Origin: Sphaerochaeta associata
GTDB lineage: Bacteria > Spirochaetota > Spirochaetia > Sphaerochaetales > Sphaerochaetaceae
DNA: 64,000 nt
Assembly: GCF_022869165.1 (NCBI RefSeq)
Contig: NZ_CP094929.1
Span: 3,490,904 to 3,554,903, forward strand
Direction of reading: 5' to 3'
How positions within the stretch are numbered: the first letter of the stretch is position 1; each line of letters starts with the position of its first letter. Positions 17,123 to 25,449 of the stretch are shown here, piece by piece. The notes beneath the pieces are model-generated. The model was given only the letters and a program-made list of their open reading frames with translations, had not been told where the DNA came from and made no database searches. A program made the position numbers and the translations under genes.

Positions 17123-18208
17123 ATGATAGAGAATTCTGCAAAAGCAGTTGAATTGGTAAATTTATCCAAGACCTTTATAACAAGTACACGAGGTAAGGTC
17201 CATGCAGTTCAAAATGTCAACCTGACTATTAATCCTGGGGAGTTTGTCACTTTGCTTGGACCCTCCGGTTGTGGGAAAACAACACTACTGAGAATGATAG
17301 CTGGTTTTGAGATGCCCTCTGATGGTCATATAATGATTAACGGGGAAGATGTAATCTCAAAAACACCCGATAAGCGAGATCTTGGCATGGTCTTTCAGAA
17401 TTATGCTCTATTTCCTCATTTGAATGTTTTTAATAACATCGCTTACGGCTTAAAAATCCAGAAACTTTCTAAAGAGGAAATGGAGAAACGTGTTTTAGAG
17501 GGATTGAAAACTGTACAGATGGATAATTTTGCTGAACGAGTACCAGCTCAGATGAGTGGAGGTCAACAACAGCGTGTTGCTCTTGTTAGAGCATTGGTTC
17601 TCCATCCAGGTGTCTTATTGTTTGATGAACCACTATCGAATCTAGATGCAAAACTCAGATTACATATGCGGGATGAAATACGAAGAATCCAGAAAGAAAT
17701 TGGTATTACTTCGATTTACGTAACTCATGACCAAAGTGAAGCCATGGCAATGAGTGACAAAATTGTTATTCTCAAGGATGGCATTATCCAACAGGTGGGC
17801 AATCCTCAAGAGATTTACCAACATCCTGCTAATGAGTTTGTTGCGAACTTTATCGGGAAAGCAAACATTCTCGAAGGGAAAATCATTTCTAAAGAGAAAA
17901 ACGATGTAGTTATTGATATAGACAAGGTTAAGTACGAAGTACATACCAACACTCGTTGGAATGTAAATGATTCAGTAAAAATTGTTGTCCGGCCTGAAGC
18001 CATCGAAGTTGGTAAGGAAGATATGACCGGGACGGTTGTCAAGACTATTTACATGGGGGTAAGCCAGGACTATTGGATTAACTTCCAAGGAAAGGAGCTG
18101 GAAGTTTCAGACTATAATCCTTCATCAAAGCAAATCTATCCTGAAAATGGACCAATTTTCTTTGGCTTCAAGGAGAAGTCTCTGCATATCCTTGAACCAG
18201 AAACTTAA
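17123..18208 (+). CDS. ABC transporter ATP-binding protein, AfuC/PotA-like
   Basis: A 361-residue ATPase that powers the importer. Walker A GPSGCGKTT (about residue 46), Q-loop MVFQNYALFPH (about residue 90), signature MSGGQQQR (about residue 145), Walker B LLFDEPLSNLDAKLR (about residue 165) and the switch histidine in YVTHDQSEA are all present. A C-terminal TOBE/OB region (VVRPEAIEVGK) is typical of the MalK/PotA/FbpC group. The ATG at 17123 has GAGGGG upstream that lies inside the end of the permease gene. With the genes before it this completes a three-gene importer. Confidence 0.9.
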   Translation: MIENSAKAVELVNLSKTFITSTRGKVHAVQNVNLTINPGEFVTLLGPSGCGKTTLLRMIAGFEMPSDGHIMINGEDVISKTPDKRDLGMVFQNYALFPHLNVFNNIAYGLKIQKLSKEEMEKRVLEGLKTVQMDNFAERVPAQMSGGQQQRVALVRALVLHPGVLLFDEPLSNLDAKLRLHMRDEIRRIQKEIGITSIYVTHDQSEAMAMSDKIVILKDGIIQQVGNPQEIYQHPANEFVANFIGKANILEGKIISKEKNDVVIDIDKVKYEVHTNTRWNVNDSVKIVVRPEAIEVGKEDMTGTVVKTIYMGVSQDYWINFQGKELEVSDYNPSSKQIYPENGPIFFGFKEKSLHILEPET

Positions 18209-18312
18209 GGAAGTTTAACCTTCTAAATTTTATTCTTCCAAGTGGGAATCAAAACCGATCCAAGAAGAGTCGATCCTTTTATTTCAGATTAGAATACCAT
18301 CTACTACTAACA

Positions 18313-18348
18313 TTAAGGCCAACGAGGATTCAATCCCGTCGGCCTTAA
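18313..18348. terminator. Bidirectional terminator between convergent operons
   Basis: An 8-bp perfect inverted repeat TTAAGGCC / GGCCTTAA, with an additional ACG/CGT pairing inside, lies between the stops of the importer ATPase (18208) and the aldolase (18368) that face each other. AT-rich tails follow on both sides, so it can serve both operons. Confidence 0.7.
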
Positions 18349-18367
18349 GCTAATTAAAAGAAAGCAA

Positions 18368-19231
18368 CTAGCGATACAGATGAGCTCTATTGGCATCTTT
18401 AAAAAGATCAATCTTTTGATAGATAACCTGCTTCATTGACTCGATACACGGTGGATAGATTGCGTTAGGTTCTCTTAAGGAAAGATCTTGCAATACCTCT
18501 CTGCATTTATTGTAAAAAGCTTTTTTTATATCACTGGAGATATTTATCTTTGAGACTCCAAGCTCAACTGCTTCAGCAATTTCATTATCGGGATTATCTG
18601 ATCCTCCATGTAATACGAGAGGAATGGATGTTCTGCTTGTAATCTCTTTGAGCAAATCGAGCCTTAACTTTGGCCTTTTATCTTTTGGATATATCCCGTG
18701 AGCAGTTCCTATTGCAATAGCCAATGTATCAACTTTCGTTGCAGTAACAAAGGTTTCCACATCATTAGGATTTGTAAAGATAATGTCTTCGGTTCCAGCC
18801 TCACCACCGTTACCTGTTGCTCCAATTGTCCCAAGTTCCGCTTCAACAGAAACCCCGGCAGCGTGTGCAAGCTCTACGATTTTTTGAGTAATCTCTATGT
18901 TTTGCTCAAATGAATAAGTTGATGAATCTATCATGACTGAGGTAAATCCACACGCAATAGCCCTCACTACTTGTTGAAAGGATGAGCCATGATCAAGATG
19001 AATGCAAACCGGAATCGAAGCCTTATGGGCTTCTTCTCTCACGGCAGCAACAAAACTTTCATTTGTGAACGAGAGTTCATCCGGGTGGATGGCAATGATT
19101 ACCGGGGCTAGTTTTTCTTCACAGGCTTCCATGACTCCCTTGAGAATCATGCTGCTACTAGTGTTGAATGCTGGTACGGCAAACTTGTTCCTTTGTGCAA
19201 CTTCTAGAATTTCTTTCATGGTTACAAGCAT
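18368..19231 (-). CDS. Class II ketose-bisphosphate aldolase (fructose/tagatose-bisphosphate type)
   Basis: A 287-residue zinc-dependent aldolase that splits a ketose 1,6-bisphosphate into dihydroxyacetone phosphate and an aldehyde. Zinc and catalytic regions are visible: VCIHLDHGSS (His and catalytic Asp, about residue 80), VEAELGTIGATG (Glu, about residue 135), AIGTAHGIYP (zinc His, about residue 180) and VLHGGSDNPD (zinc His and phosphate loop, about residue 210). The length fits GatY/KbaY/FbaA-like enzymes of the short type. It is the last gene of the operon with a DeoR regulator and an ADP-dependent-type kinase. The ATG has AGGAG 9 bases upstream. Which stereoisomer it uses cannot be told. 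Confidence 0.9.
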   Translation of the reverse strand: MLVTMKEILEVAQRNKFAVPAFNTSSSMILKGVMEACEEKLAPVIIAIHPDELSFTNESFVAAVREEAHKASIPVCIHLDHGSSFQQVVRAIACGFTSVMIDSSTYSFEQNIEITQKIVELAHAAGVSVEAELGTIGATGNGGEAGTEDIIFTNPNDVETFVTATKVDTLAIAIGTAHGIYPKDKRPKLRLDLLKEITSRTSIPLVLHGGSDNPDNEIAEAVELGVSKINISSDIKKAFYNKCREVLQDLSLREPNAIYPPCIESMKQVIYQKIDLFKDANRAHLYR

Positions 19232-19248
19232 ACTACTATTCTCCTACT

Positions 19249-20028
19249 TTATACGGTGACGACATCCGCACCGTATTGTTTTAATAATTTTAGATTATCT
19301 TCACTGATATTGGTATCTGTGATTAAAAGCCCGGTGTTCTTGAGCGATTCGACAAAAGTGAATGCAGTAGTCCCAATCTTTGAGGAGTCAGCTGCATATA
19401 TTGTACGTTTTGCATTATTGCCCATAATTCTCTTTACTGCTGCTTCCTGCGGATTGGCTGCAAAGTATCCATCAGGAATAAGAATCCCACTTATTCCTAG
19501 AATCGCTTTATCTGTTCTATATTGCTTAAGAAATTCTTCACAGCTAGTACCAATAATTGAATCAGTATTCTTCTCAAGCTCACCGCCGGTAATAAGCACC
19601 TTGTTCTCATTGACACCAGCAAGGGTCTGAGCTACAGATGGCGAATTTGAGACAACCATTAATCTTTTATGAGATAGAAGCGCTCTGGCAATAAGCAAGG
19701 AAGTACTCCCTGAATCGAGAAAAATACTTTCTCCATCAGATATCAACGAAGCCACATAATTTGCAATCCTTTCTTTCTCTGCTGTTTCATTCTCTAACCG
19801 TGCCCTAATATTCGTCGTTTGCCAGATAGAACGGTCAAGACAGCTGATTGCCCCACCATGAGTACGAACAAGTTTTCCAGAATCTTCAAGAAGAATTAAA
19901 TCTCTTCTAATAGTAACTTCGGTCACATTAAACTCTTGAGCCAGTTCATACACATCAGCCCTTCGTTTTTGATTGATGTATTGTATTATTCCCAGCCTTC
20001 GTTCTTCAACAAATTCCTTTTTCATCAT
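19249..20028 (-). CDS. DeoR-family transcriptional regulator
   Basis: A 259-residue repressor with an N-terminal winged helix-turn-helix (RRADVYELAQEFNVTEVTIRRD..., about residues 20-45, with the typical HGG turn at RTHGGAIS) and a C-terminal sugar-phosphate sensing domain related to ribose-5-phosphate isomerase (IFLDSGSTS, VVSNSPSVA, ITGGELEK, AADSSKIG). Members of this family are released from DNA by phosphorylated sugars. Its place between the kinase and aldolase genes (4 and 17 bases) makes it the probable local regulator of both this operon and the importer. Confidence 0.92.
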   Translation of the reverse strand: MMKKEFVEERRLGIIQYINQKRRADVYELAQEFNVTEVTIRRDLILLEDSGKLVRTHGGAISCLDRSIWQTTNIRARLENETAEKERIANYVASLISDGESIFLDSGSTSLLIARALLSHKRLMVVSNSPSVAQTLAGVNENKVLITGGELEKNTDSIIGTSCEEFLKQYRTDKAILGISGILIPDGYFAANPQEAAVKRIMGNNAKRTIYAADSSKIGTTAFTFVESLKNTGLLITDTNISEDNLKLLKQYGADVVTV

Positions 20029-20032
20029 ATTC

Positions 20033-21190
20033 CTATACTCCTACTGAGAGCAAACCCGCAATAAAGGCATCTCCCAATCCAATAGTGGTAAGGCAATTTT
20101 CTCGTATTGCATAACTTGGAACACAACATAGATTATCATTTTTTTCACAAAACTTTTGCATTATTAATCCTTCCGGGCAATAAGGCAGATTCATAGGGAT
20201 TTTTGCCTGATTGAGAAGGTGGCATGTCGCAAAATCAACCCCTGTCTGAAGTGCTTTCTTAATTCTCAATGCATTTTCCCCACAGGCAATCACATACGAT
20301 TGTGTATGAATAATTACTATTGGTACTCCAAGCATCTGTCTGACAGACATAATTGACTGGATTTTTTGTTCAGCCGTTAATAAAGGCCCATGTACAAGTT
20401 CCATCAATTCTTCTTCGTTCATACTATAGATGGAAAGGCAAGGGCAAAGGTAATCAATAACAAACTCTCGATAAGCAGGCTTATGAAAACATCCATCTTC
20501 ATAGATGATAGTTAAATTCTTATTCAATAATGATATTTGATTCAATATCTCCAAAAGACGAGTTTCAAGGATTCTTACATCATGAATAGCATTGAATCCG
20601 CTGAGTAAAAGAACTTCATAATCTTGTGCACGAAAAAAGAAATCATAATTAATTCGCATGTTTCGAACTACAGGATTATTATTAATAATTATCCTATTTG
20701 ACTGCAATGCTATAATAATTTGCTGATCAACCTGTACTTGTAAACCTTGGTTGAACTGAATAATGTAATGATGCCTTAACTCCTCATTTTTATAACTGGT
20801 AACCACTTCTACAAAAGAATCAATAAATTCTTTATCTTCATCTGTGTAAGACACACAATGAAGCAAAACCTTATGTCCATTCTTCACGAGTAAGTTAGCA
20901 GCCCTTGCTGCTGTTCCTCCAATCGATTCAATATAAGGAAAATTTTCAGATAATTGTTCAAGAACTTGGGGATTCCAAATATAATACTCTCCGCCTTTTT
21001 GATGTATAATGCAATCTAAAAGTGTGCAGAGAACCTCTTTTTCTGTCTGCAATTTGGCATAGAACCTGATATCATCACCATGAATATGAAGACGATCAAT
21101 ACTTTCTTGCAATAATGAAGAGTTCATAGTAATTAAACGATCAATATTATTACCGAAACCTAGTGCAATCCTATGTTTATTCTGCATCAA
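20033..21190 (-). CDS. ADP-dependent glucokinase/phosphofructokinase-family kinase
   Basis: A 385-residue protein that fits the ADP-dependent sugar kinase family (ADP_PFK_GK), best known from archaea, rather than the ATP-dependent PfkB family. Marks: the opening GFGNNIDRL (family form G-N-N-D), GGTAARAANLL (about residue 95), VLLLSGFNAIHD (about residue 190; family LSG-Q), YSMNEEEL (about residue 255; family GMNE-EL) and the anion hole with catalytic Asp TTIGLGDAFIAG near the C-terminus. No other gene in the window covers the same step. It is the first gene of the kinase-DeoR-aldolase operon, so it may make the bisphosphate that the aldolase cuts. Phosphoryl donor and substrate are not shown by sequence alone. 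Confidence 0.75.
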   Translation of the reverse strand: MMQNKHRIALGFGNNIDRLITMNSSLLQESIDRLHIHGDDIRFYAKLQTEKEVLCTLLDCIIHQKGGEYYIWNPQVLEQLSENFPYIESIGGTAARAANLLVKNGHKVLLHCVSYTDEDKEFIDSFVEVVTSYKNEELRHHYIIQFNQGLQVQVDQQIIIALQSNRIIINNNPVVRNMRINYDFFFRAQDYEVLLLSGFNAIHDVRILETRLLEILNQISLLNKNLTIIYEDGCFHKPAYREFVIDYLCPCLSIYSMNEEELMELVHGPLLTAEQKIQSIMSVRQMLGVPIVIIHTQSYVIACGENALRIKKALQTGVDFATCHLLNQAKIPMNLPYCPEGLIMQKFCEKNDNLCCVPSYAIRENCLTTIGLGDAFIAGLLSVGV

Positions 21191-21227
21191 ACCCTCATAT
21201 ATAGCATACTTTAGAACAGATTACCCC

Positions 21228-21255
21228 GTCAATGATAAAAACAGTATTAATTATG
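21228..21255. promoter_or_regulatory. Candidate operator upstream of the kinase-DeoR-aldolase operon
   Basis: GTCAATGATAAAAACAGT at 21228 matches 15 of the first 18 bases of the motif at 13761 before the importer operon. Read on the other strand, both sites also share the order TTAATAC ... GTTTT ... ATCAT, so the element is roughly symmetrical. It lies 38 bases before the first gene. It is probably the DeoR-type operator, by inference. Confidence 0.4.
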
Positions 21256-21353
21256 CAATATGAATGATTATTTATGAAAGAAAAAGTCAGTTTTCAAATT
21301 ATCTAGATTCATTAATAAATCTGTAAGTATCTCAAATTCCCGACCTAATTATA

Positions 21354-22580
21354 TCAGGTCTCCTCGTCTTCCTGTTCGTCATCATTTTCAGGCTCTATTG
21401 GCTTCTCAAGATTCACTATCTTTCCCTTCCAATGGTACTCTATCTTTAAGAGGCTGAAGATCAGCCTCTGGGCCTTGGTGGGTACCGTCCACAGGTCCTT
21501 GTAGGTGCCGGTGAAGTGGATTCTGGAATAGGTCGACACCTTGTTCAACATGTCCTTGAAATCCCAGTACTTCCTGTCCCTGGGCTTGATGGCCGAGACC
21601 TTGCCTCTCAGGTCGTTGAGCAGGATGAGGGTGATGAAGTTGACGAAAAGCCTGCCCTTCATGGTCTTCTCTGTGTGCACGTTGAGCCTGTTGCAGTCCA
21701 AGAGGTTCTTGTGAATGTCAAGGAGTTTTTTCTCTGATGGTAAAAACATCTTACCGCTCACAGGTTCTTCATGTCGTCGAAGTGGAACTCGATGTCGCAC
21801 CTGCGGTTGTAGTGCCCCAGAGCCTTCGATGCATCCTTCTCCGCATTGGTGAGGATGATCCAGAACCCGCTGTAGCCGTCGATGTAGGCATTGACGGCCT
21901 GCTCGTTGAGGCTGACCTTCCTTCCCCTCTTGGGTGTATCCTTGACGGTGAAGTAGGTGTCGTACAGGTTCCTGTGTTTCTCGAAGGCAGCCCCGCTTGC
22001 AAGCTCCTCCTCGCACTTCCGCAGCTTGAGCATCAGCGATGCGATGTCCTGCTCCTTCCTGACGGGGTCGAAGTAGACATGCCTCCAGGTCCTGCCGTAG
22101 GACTCGGTCTTGTAGTCGGTGACGCCATAGATGTAGGACTTGTCGTCCTCGGGATTGCGGATGATGTTGGCGGGTCTTCGGATTGAGGGCCTGACCTTGT
22201 CGATCAATTCCTTCTGCCACTTGAGGCTGGAGGGGACGGGGATGGTGAACTTCTGTCCCTTATCCGCTATGTTCCTGAGGTTCGCCTCGCTGTAGAAGCC
22301 CCGGTCGCCGACCAGGTTGATGTCCTTCACATCGAGCTTTTCCAGGCTGCGCAGCACATGGTCGAGGACGAGTGAATCGGACATGCTCCCGGGCAATTCC
22401 GAGTACCAGAGAGGGACGTTCGACGAGTGGGCGCTGAGCAGGCCGAGGTTTATCTGCCTCAGGTTCTCGTGGTCCCGGTTGTACCCCCGCTCCACATAGG
22501 TGTTGTTTTTTCCATAGGACGAAATCGAGGTTATATCGAAAAGCAGTGCCTTTTTCTTCGCCTGCTTGGCAATCCAAAGC
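21354..22580 (-). pseudogene. IS1634-type transposase, N-truncated and interrupted by a micro-insertion
   Basis: The remaining 400 or so codons belong to an IS1634-like DDE transposase: first Asp in LLFDITSISSYG, second in NLVGDRGFYSEANL, and the final catalytic part in YNRRCDIEFHFDDMKN continuing LLDCNRLNVHTEKTMKGR. The N-terminal third is missing at 22580, where an IS21 element begins. The frame is broken at 21703-21769 by a 59-base insertion; removing those bases restores a clean reading from FDDMKN into LLDCNRLNVH. It differs in sequence from the intact transposase at 3612-5486, so it is a separate element type. Confidence 0.85.
21703..21769. mobile_element. 51-bp micro-insertion with 8-bp target duplications and inverted ends
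   Basis: The octamer AGGTTCTT occurs at 21703-21710 and again at 21762-21769 and encloses 51 bases (21711-21761). These begin GTGAATGTCAAGGAG and end, read from the other side, GTGAGCGGTAAGATG; the first 20 bases of the two ends agree at 14 positions. Deleting the 51 bases plus one octamer restores the transposase frame exactly. It therefore has the form of a minimal transposable unit: inverted ends, almost no interior, and an 8-bp target duplication. The 8-bp size fits IS66 or IS256-type elements, but the parent is not identified. Confidence 0.75.
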
Positions 22581-22693
22581 TGTGTTTTGTCAAGCAAAAA
22601 TCCTTGGTCTAATCACCAGGGAATCCCGTGTCTAATCACGGGAAATTCCCGGGTTTTATCATCTGCACAGGAATCTATGCAGATATCCAGAAA

Positions 22694-23059
22694 CTATGGC
22701 TTGTAATCAGGGACATCCTCATATTCATCCTCAATCACAAAGATCACGTTTGGATCCGTTTCCCCATGCAGCTGATGTGCAATTTTACCTTTCAGGTAGG
22801 CAAGCTTGTTGCCCAGGTAAGCCATCTCGTTCTCGATCTTGTCCAAGCCGTACAACAGTCGAAGCCTTCCTTCAGGGCTTTGGTACTGCATTACTATCTT
22901 TCTGGCCTGCTCATGCAGGTCCTGTTCCGAGTATTCATGCGGGCTGGGTTCTATCCCCAACCGGTCCAATATGATCTGCTCGAGCTCCTCGGTGAATTTT
23001 GTACCGTCGTATCGGTAACACGAACGCAATTCACGCAAGTATTGTTTGTCAACGACCAT
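22694..23059 (-). CDS. Small protein of unknown function carried by the IS21 element
   Basis: A 121-residue, charged, soluble protein that I do not recognise. It starts MVVDKQYLRELRSCYRYDG, has a helical, glutamate-rich middle (YSEQDLHEQARKIVMQYQS) with a possible coiled coil near residues 75-100 (DKIENEMAYLGNKLAYLKGK), and ends in an acidic tail. The ATG at 23059 follows AAAGGGGG by 8 bases and overlaps the end of istB, so it is translated with the transposition genes. IS21 elements usually have only istA and istB; this gene may be a passenger or an accessory transposition factor. Confidence 0.7.
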   Translation of the reverse strand: MVVDKQYLRELRSCYRYDGTKFTEELEQIILDRLGIEPSPHEYSEQDLHEQARKIVMQYQSPEGRLRLLYGLDKIENEMAYLGNKLAYLKGKIAHQLHGETDPNVIFVIEDEYEDVPDYKP

Positions 23060-23840
23060 GTTCGTCACCCCCTTTCGACCGCTCGGATGCGGTCTTCCGC
23101 ATCAATGCATGCTCCATCCGGTAGCTCTGCCCCTCGAACACAAGCAGGTGCCCATGGTGGATGAGCCTGTCGATCATTGCTGCAGCCATCTGCTGGTCGG
23201 TGAAGATGCCACCCCACTTGGAAAACTCGAGGTTCGTCGTAAGAATGAGGCTTTTGCTCTCGTAGCTGTCGCTGATGATGCGGAACAGGAGCTGGGACCC
23301 CTCCTTGTCCACCGGTACGTACCCCCACTCATCAAGAATGAGCAGATCCAGTCTGCGTATGTCCGACACCAAGCGTTCCAAGACTCCGTTCTTCCGTGCC
23401 TCGGCCAGTTTCAGCACCAGCTCGGTCACCGTATAGAACCGGGCTGCAAGGCCCATCTCGCAGGCCTTCATCCCCAGTGCTATGGCCATATGCGTTTTCC
23501 CGGTTCCCACCGGTCCATAGCAGACCAGGTTGGTCTTCCTGCCAATGAATTCGCAGCCTTCCAGTTCCACCCTGGTAATGGAAGGCGGCAGGCGCACATG
23601 AGAATAGTCGTAGCCTTCCATGCTCTTGGGCATGGGAAACCGGGCCCGGTTGAGCAGCCTGGAGCGTTTTGAGCGTTCCCGGCTCTCCACCTCCATTGAC
23701 AGCACGTCATGCAGGAACTCTTCCTGCCTCGGCGTTGCCTGCTGGCACAACGCTACCAGTTGTTGGGAAAGGAACAGTTTCCGGCACATGTCCGATATCT
23801 CTTCCCTACGTTGGATGCGGATGGTTGAAGTCATCATCAT
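23049..23840 (-). CDS. istB: IS21 transposition helper ATPase IstB
   Basis: A 263-residue AAA+ ATPase of the IstB/DnaC family that assembles on DNA and directs the IstA transposase to its target. Walker A is YGPVGTGKTHMAIALG (about residue 110), and Walker B with sensor is LLILDEWGYVPVDKEGSQLLF (Walker B D-E about residue 170). Length and motifs are normal for the family. It overlaps istA by 4 bases and is followed by the overlapping third gene. Confidence 0.93.
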   Translation of the reverse strand: MMMTSTIRIQRREEISDMCRKLFLSQQLVALCQQATPRQEEFLHDVLSMEVESRERSKRSRLLNRARFPMPKSMEGYDYSHVRLPPSITRVELEGCEFIGRKTNLVCYGPVGTGKTHMAIALGMKACEMGLAARFYTVTELVLKLAEARKNGVLERLVSDIRRLDLLILDEWGYVPVDKEGSQLLFRIISDSYESKSLILTTNLEFSKWGGIFTDQQMAAAMIDRLIHHGHLLVFEGQSYRMEHALMRKTASERSKGGDEHGR

Positions 23841-25309
23841 GGCTGCACCCTCCGTTGTTCCAGAAGCTGGTCGTACAACGAAAGGTCGGGACCGGCGTCC
23901 AGGTCGGTTTGGTCCCCGAACTCCGCCATCCTCGCCGCAAACACCATTGCATCGCTGAACGGGGCGTTGCCGGGGTTCCTCAGCACCAGGTCGAACGCAT
24001 CAAGTGCTCTTTCGAAGCTGTAGCGCTCGCTCAGCAGGTTCATCGTTCGCAGGGCATCCTTCAGCGATTCCCTGTCCAGCGCATCGAGATAATCGCGTAC
24101 GGGGGAGGACACCATCTCCCTCACACCGCTGTTGGGCCACGCTCCCACATTTCTCATGAGTACGGCCATGGAGGTTCTTGGGTCGACGCTGTCGGACCGC
24201 TCCTTGCCGAATTTGCGGACGTGGCTCACCAGGATCTTGCGCTTCTCGTCATAGATGTCGACGGTGTGGGCCCGGATGCCCACCAGCACTTCGCTTCCCC
24301 GGTATTCGGGACGGGTTGAGTAATGGTGGTTGCCGTCAATCTCCACCTTCCCGTACCCGTCGGCCTTGGCGTACACATACCGACAGACATCAAAACGGTG
24401 TCGGGGCAGCGGCAGCAGTGCCTCGCGGTCCTGTTCGAAAAGCTCGCCTATGATTGTGTTCTTCTTGTAATGGGTATTTCCCTGAAAGCTCGTCGCCTGC
24501 TCCAGCAAGCCCTTGTTGTATTGCTGCAGGTCGTCGAACTCGGGCAGGGGAACGAACCGGTTCCTGCGGACCGTGCCGATTTTATTCTCGACGCACCCCT
24601 TTTCCCATCCACTACCCGGACTGCAGAATCGTATGGAGAAGCCGTAGTGAGCCCTGAATTGGGCGAAGAGCTTCGCTTCCCGTATCTCCTGCCCGATGCG
24701 ACGACCTGCTCCGGTGGCATTGTCTATCACAACCAGGGGGAAGACTCCGCCGATGAACTCAAAGACGTCCTGAAAGCCCTGGCAGATGCATTCGCTGGTC
24801 TCTCCGTTGAACATCTGGGGAAAATCCGCATTTGAATTCGGAAACACGCAGACAAGATAATGCTTGCGCTGCTTGACGCCTCTTTCATAGCAGTCCGCCT
24901 CGCCGAAGTCCCCCTGGGCCTCACCCGGATGCCATACCAGCTCCTGGCAGGCCCTGTAACTCGAGCGTTGTGCACGTGTTTTCCTCACATACCGCGATAC
25001 CGTTGGGTAGGAGCAACCGAATTCCGGATGCAGCTCCACCAACCTGTCATAGACGCGCTGGGCGGTATGGCGCTGTTTCGAATTCTCCTTTTCATCGTTG
25101 GAAAGCCATCCGTCTATCTGCGGCTTGTAGGGGTCCAGCTTGCTGGGCAACCCCTCCTTCTTTTGAGGCGGCTTCGGTGAGAAGTCTTCCATGCAGAGGT
25201 ACTTCCTCGCCGTCTTCTCATCGACCGATACTTCCCTGGCAATCCTTGCCACTGAGTATCCCTCTTTCCTCAAATCTCTGATACAATTGATTTGGGACAT
25301 GTTGAGCAC
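23837..25309 (-). CDS. istA: IS21 transposase IstA
   Basis: A 490-residue DDE transposase of the IS21 family. The N-terminal helix-turn-helix (INCIRDLRKEGYSVARIAREVSVDEKTARKY, seen in two parts around residues 8-38) binds the ends. The integrase-like core has its first Asp in EAQGDFGEADCYERG (about residue 140), second Asp in PLVVIDNATGAG (about residue 198) and Glu in GWEKGCVENKIG (about residue 234). The C-terminal half carries the Mu-type beta domain. No frameshift is visible, so the element may be functional. Confidence 0.93.
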   Translation of the reverse strand: MLNMSQINCIRDLRKEGYSVARIAREVSVDEKTARKYLCMEDFSPKPPQKKEGLPSKLDPYKPQIDGWLSNDEKENSKQRHTAQRVYDRLVELHPEFGCSYPTVSRYVRKTRAQRSSYRACQELVWHPGEAQGDFGEADCYERGVKQRKHYLVCVFPNSNADFPQMFNGETSECICQGFQDVFEFIGGVFPLVVIDNATGAGRRIGQEIREAKLFAQFRAHYGFSIRFCSPGSGWEKGCVENKIGTVRRNRFVPLPEFDDLQQYNKGLLEQATSFQGNTHYKKNTIIGELFEQDREALLPLPRHRFDVCRYVYAKADGYGKVEIDGNHHYSTRPEYRGSEVLVGIRAHTVDIYDEKRKILVSHVRKFGKERSDSVDPRTSMAVLMRNVGAWPNSGVREMVSSPVRDYLDALDRESLKDALRTMNLLSERYSFERALDAFDLVLRNPGNAPFSDAMVFAARMAEFGDQTDLDAGPDLSLYDQLLEQRRVQP

Positions 25310-25449
25310 TTCTCCTTTCTCCTTTAATGTATTTGTTTCTACATCAAAGGTTACTTTCCAAAGGGCAGCTTCTCAACTGTCCCTTTGAACAATCCCGGGA
25401 ATTTCCCGTGATCAGACCAAGGAAGATGAAGTGATCTTTCTAGGGATTT

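Noticed and set aside
22260..23328. Several 80-110 codon frames within the IS1634-type remnant and IS21 genes
   Set aside because: They are alternative readings of GC-rich transposase DNA and carry arginine/proline-rich low-complexity translations.
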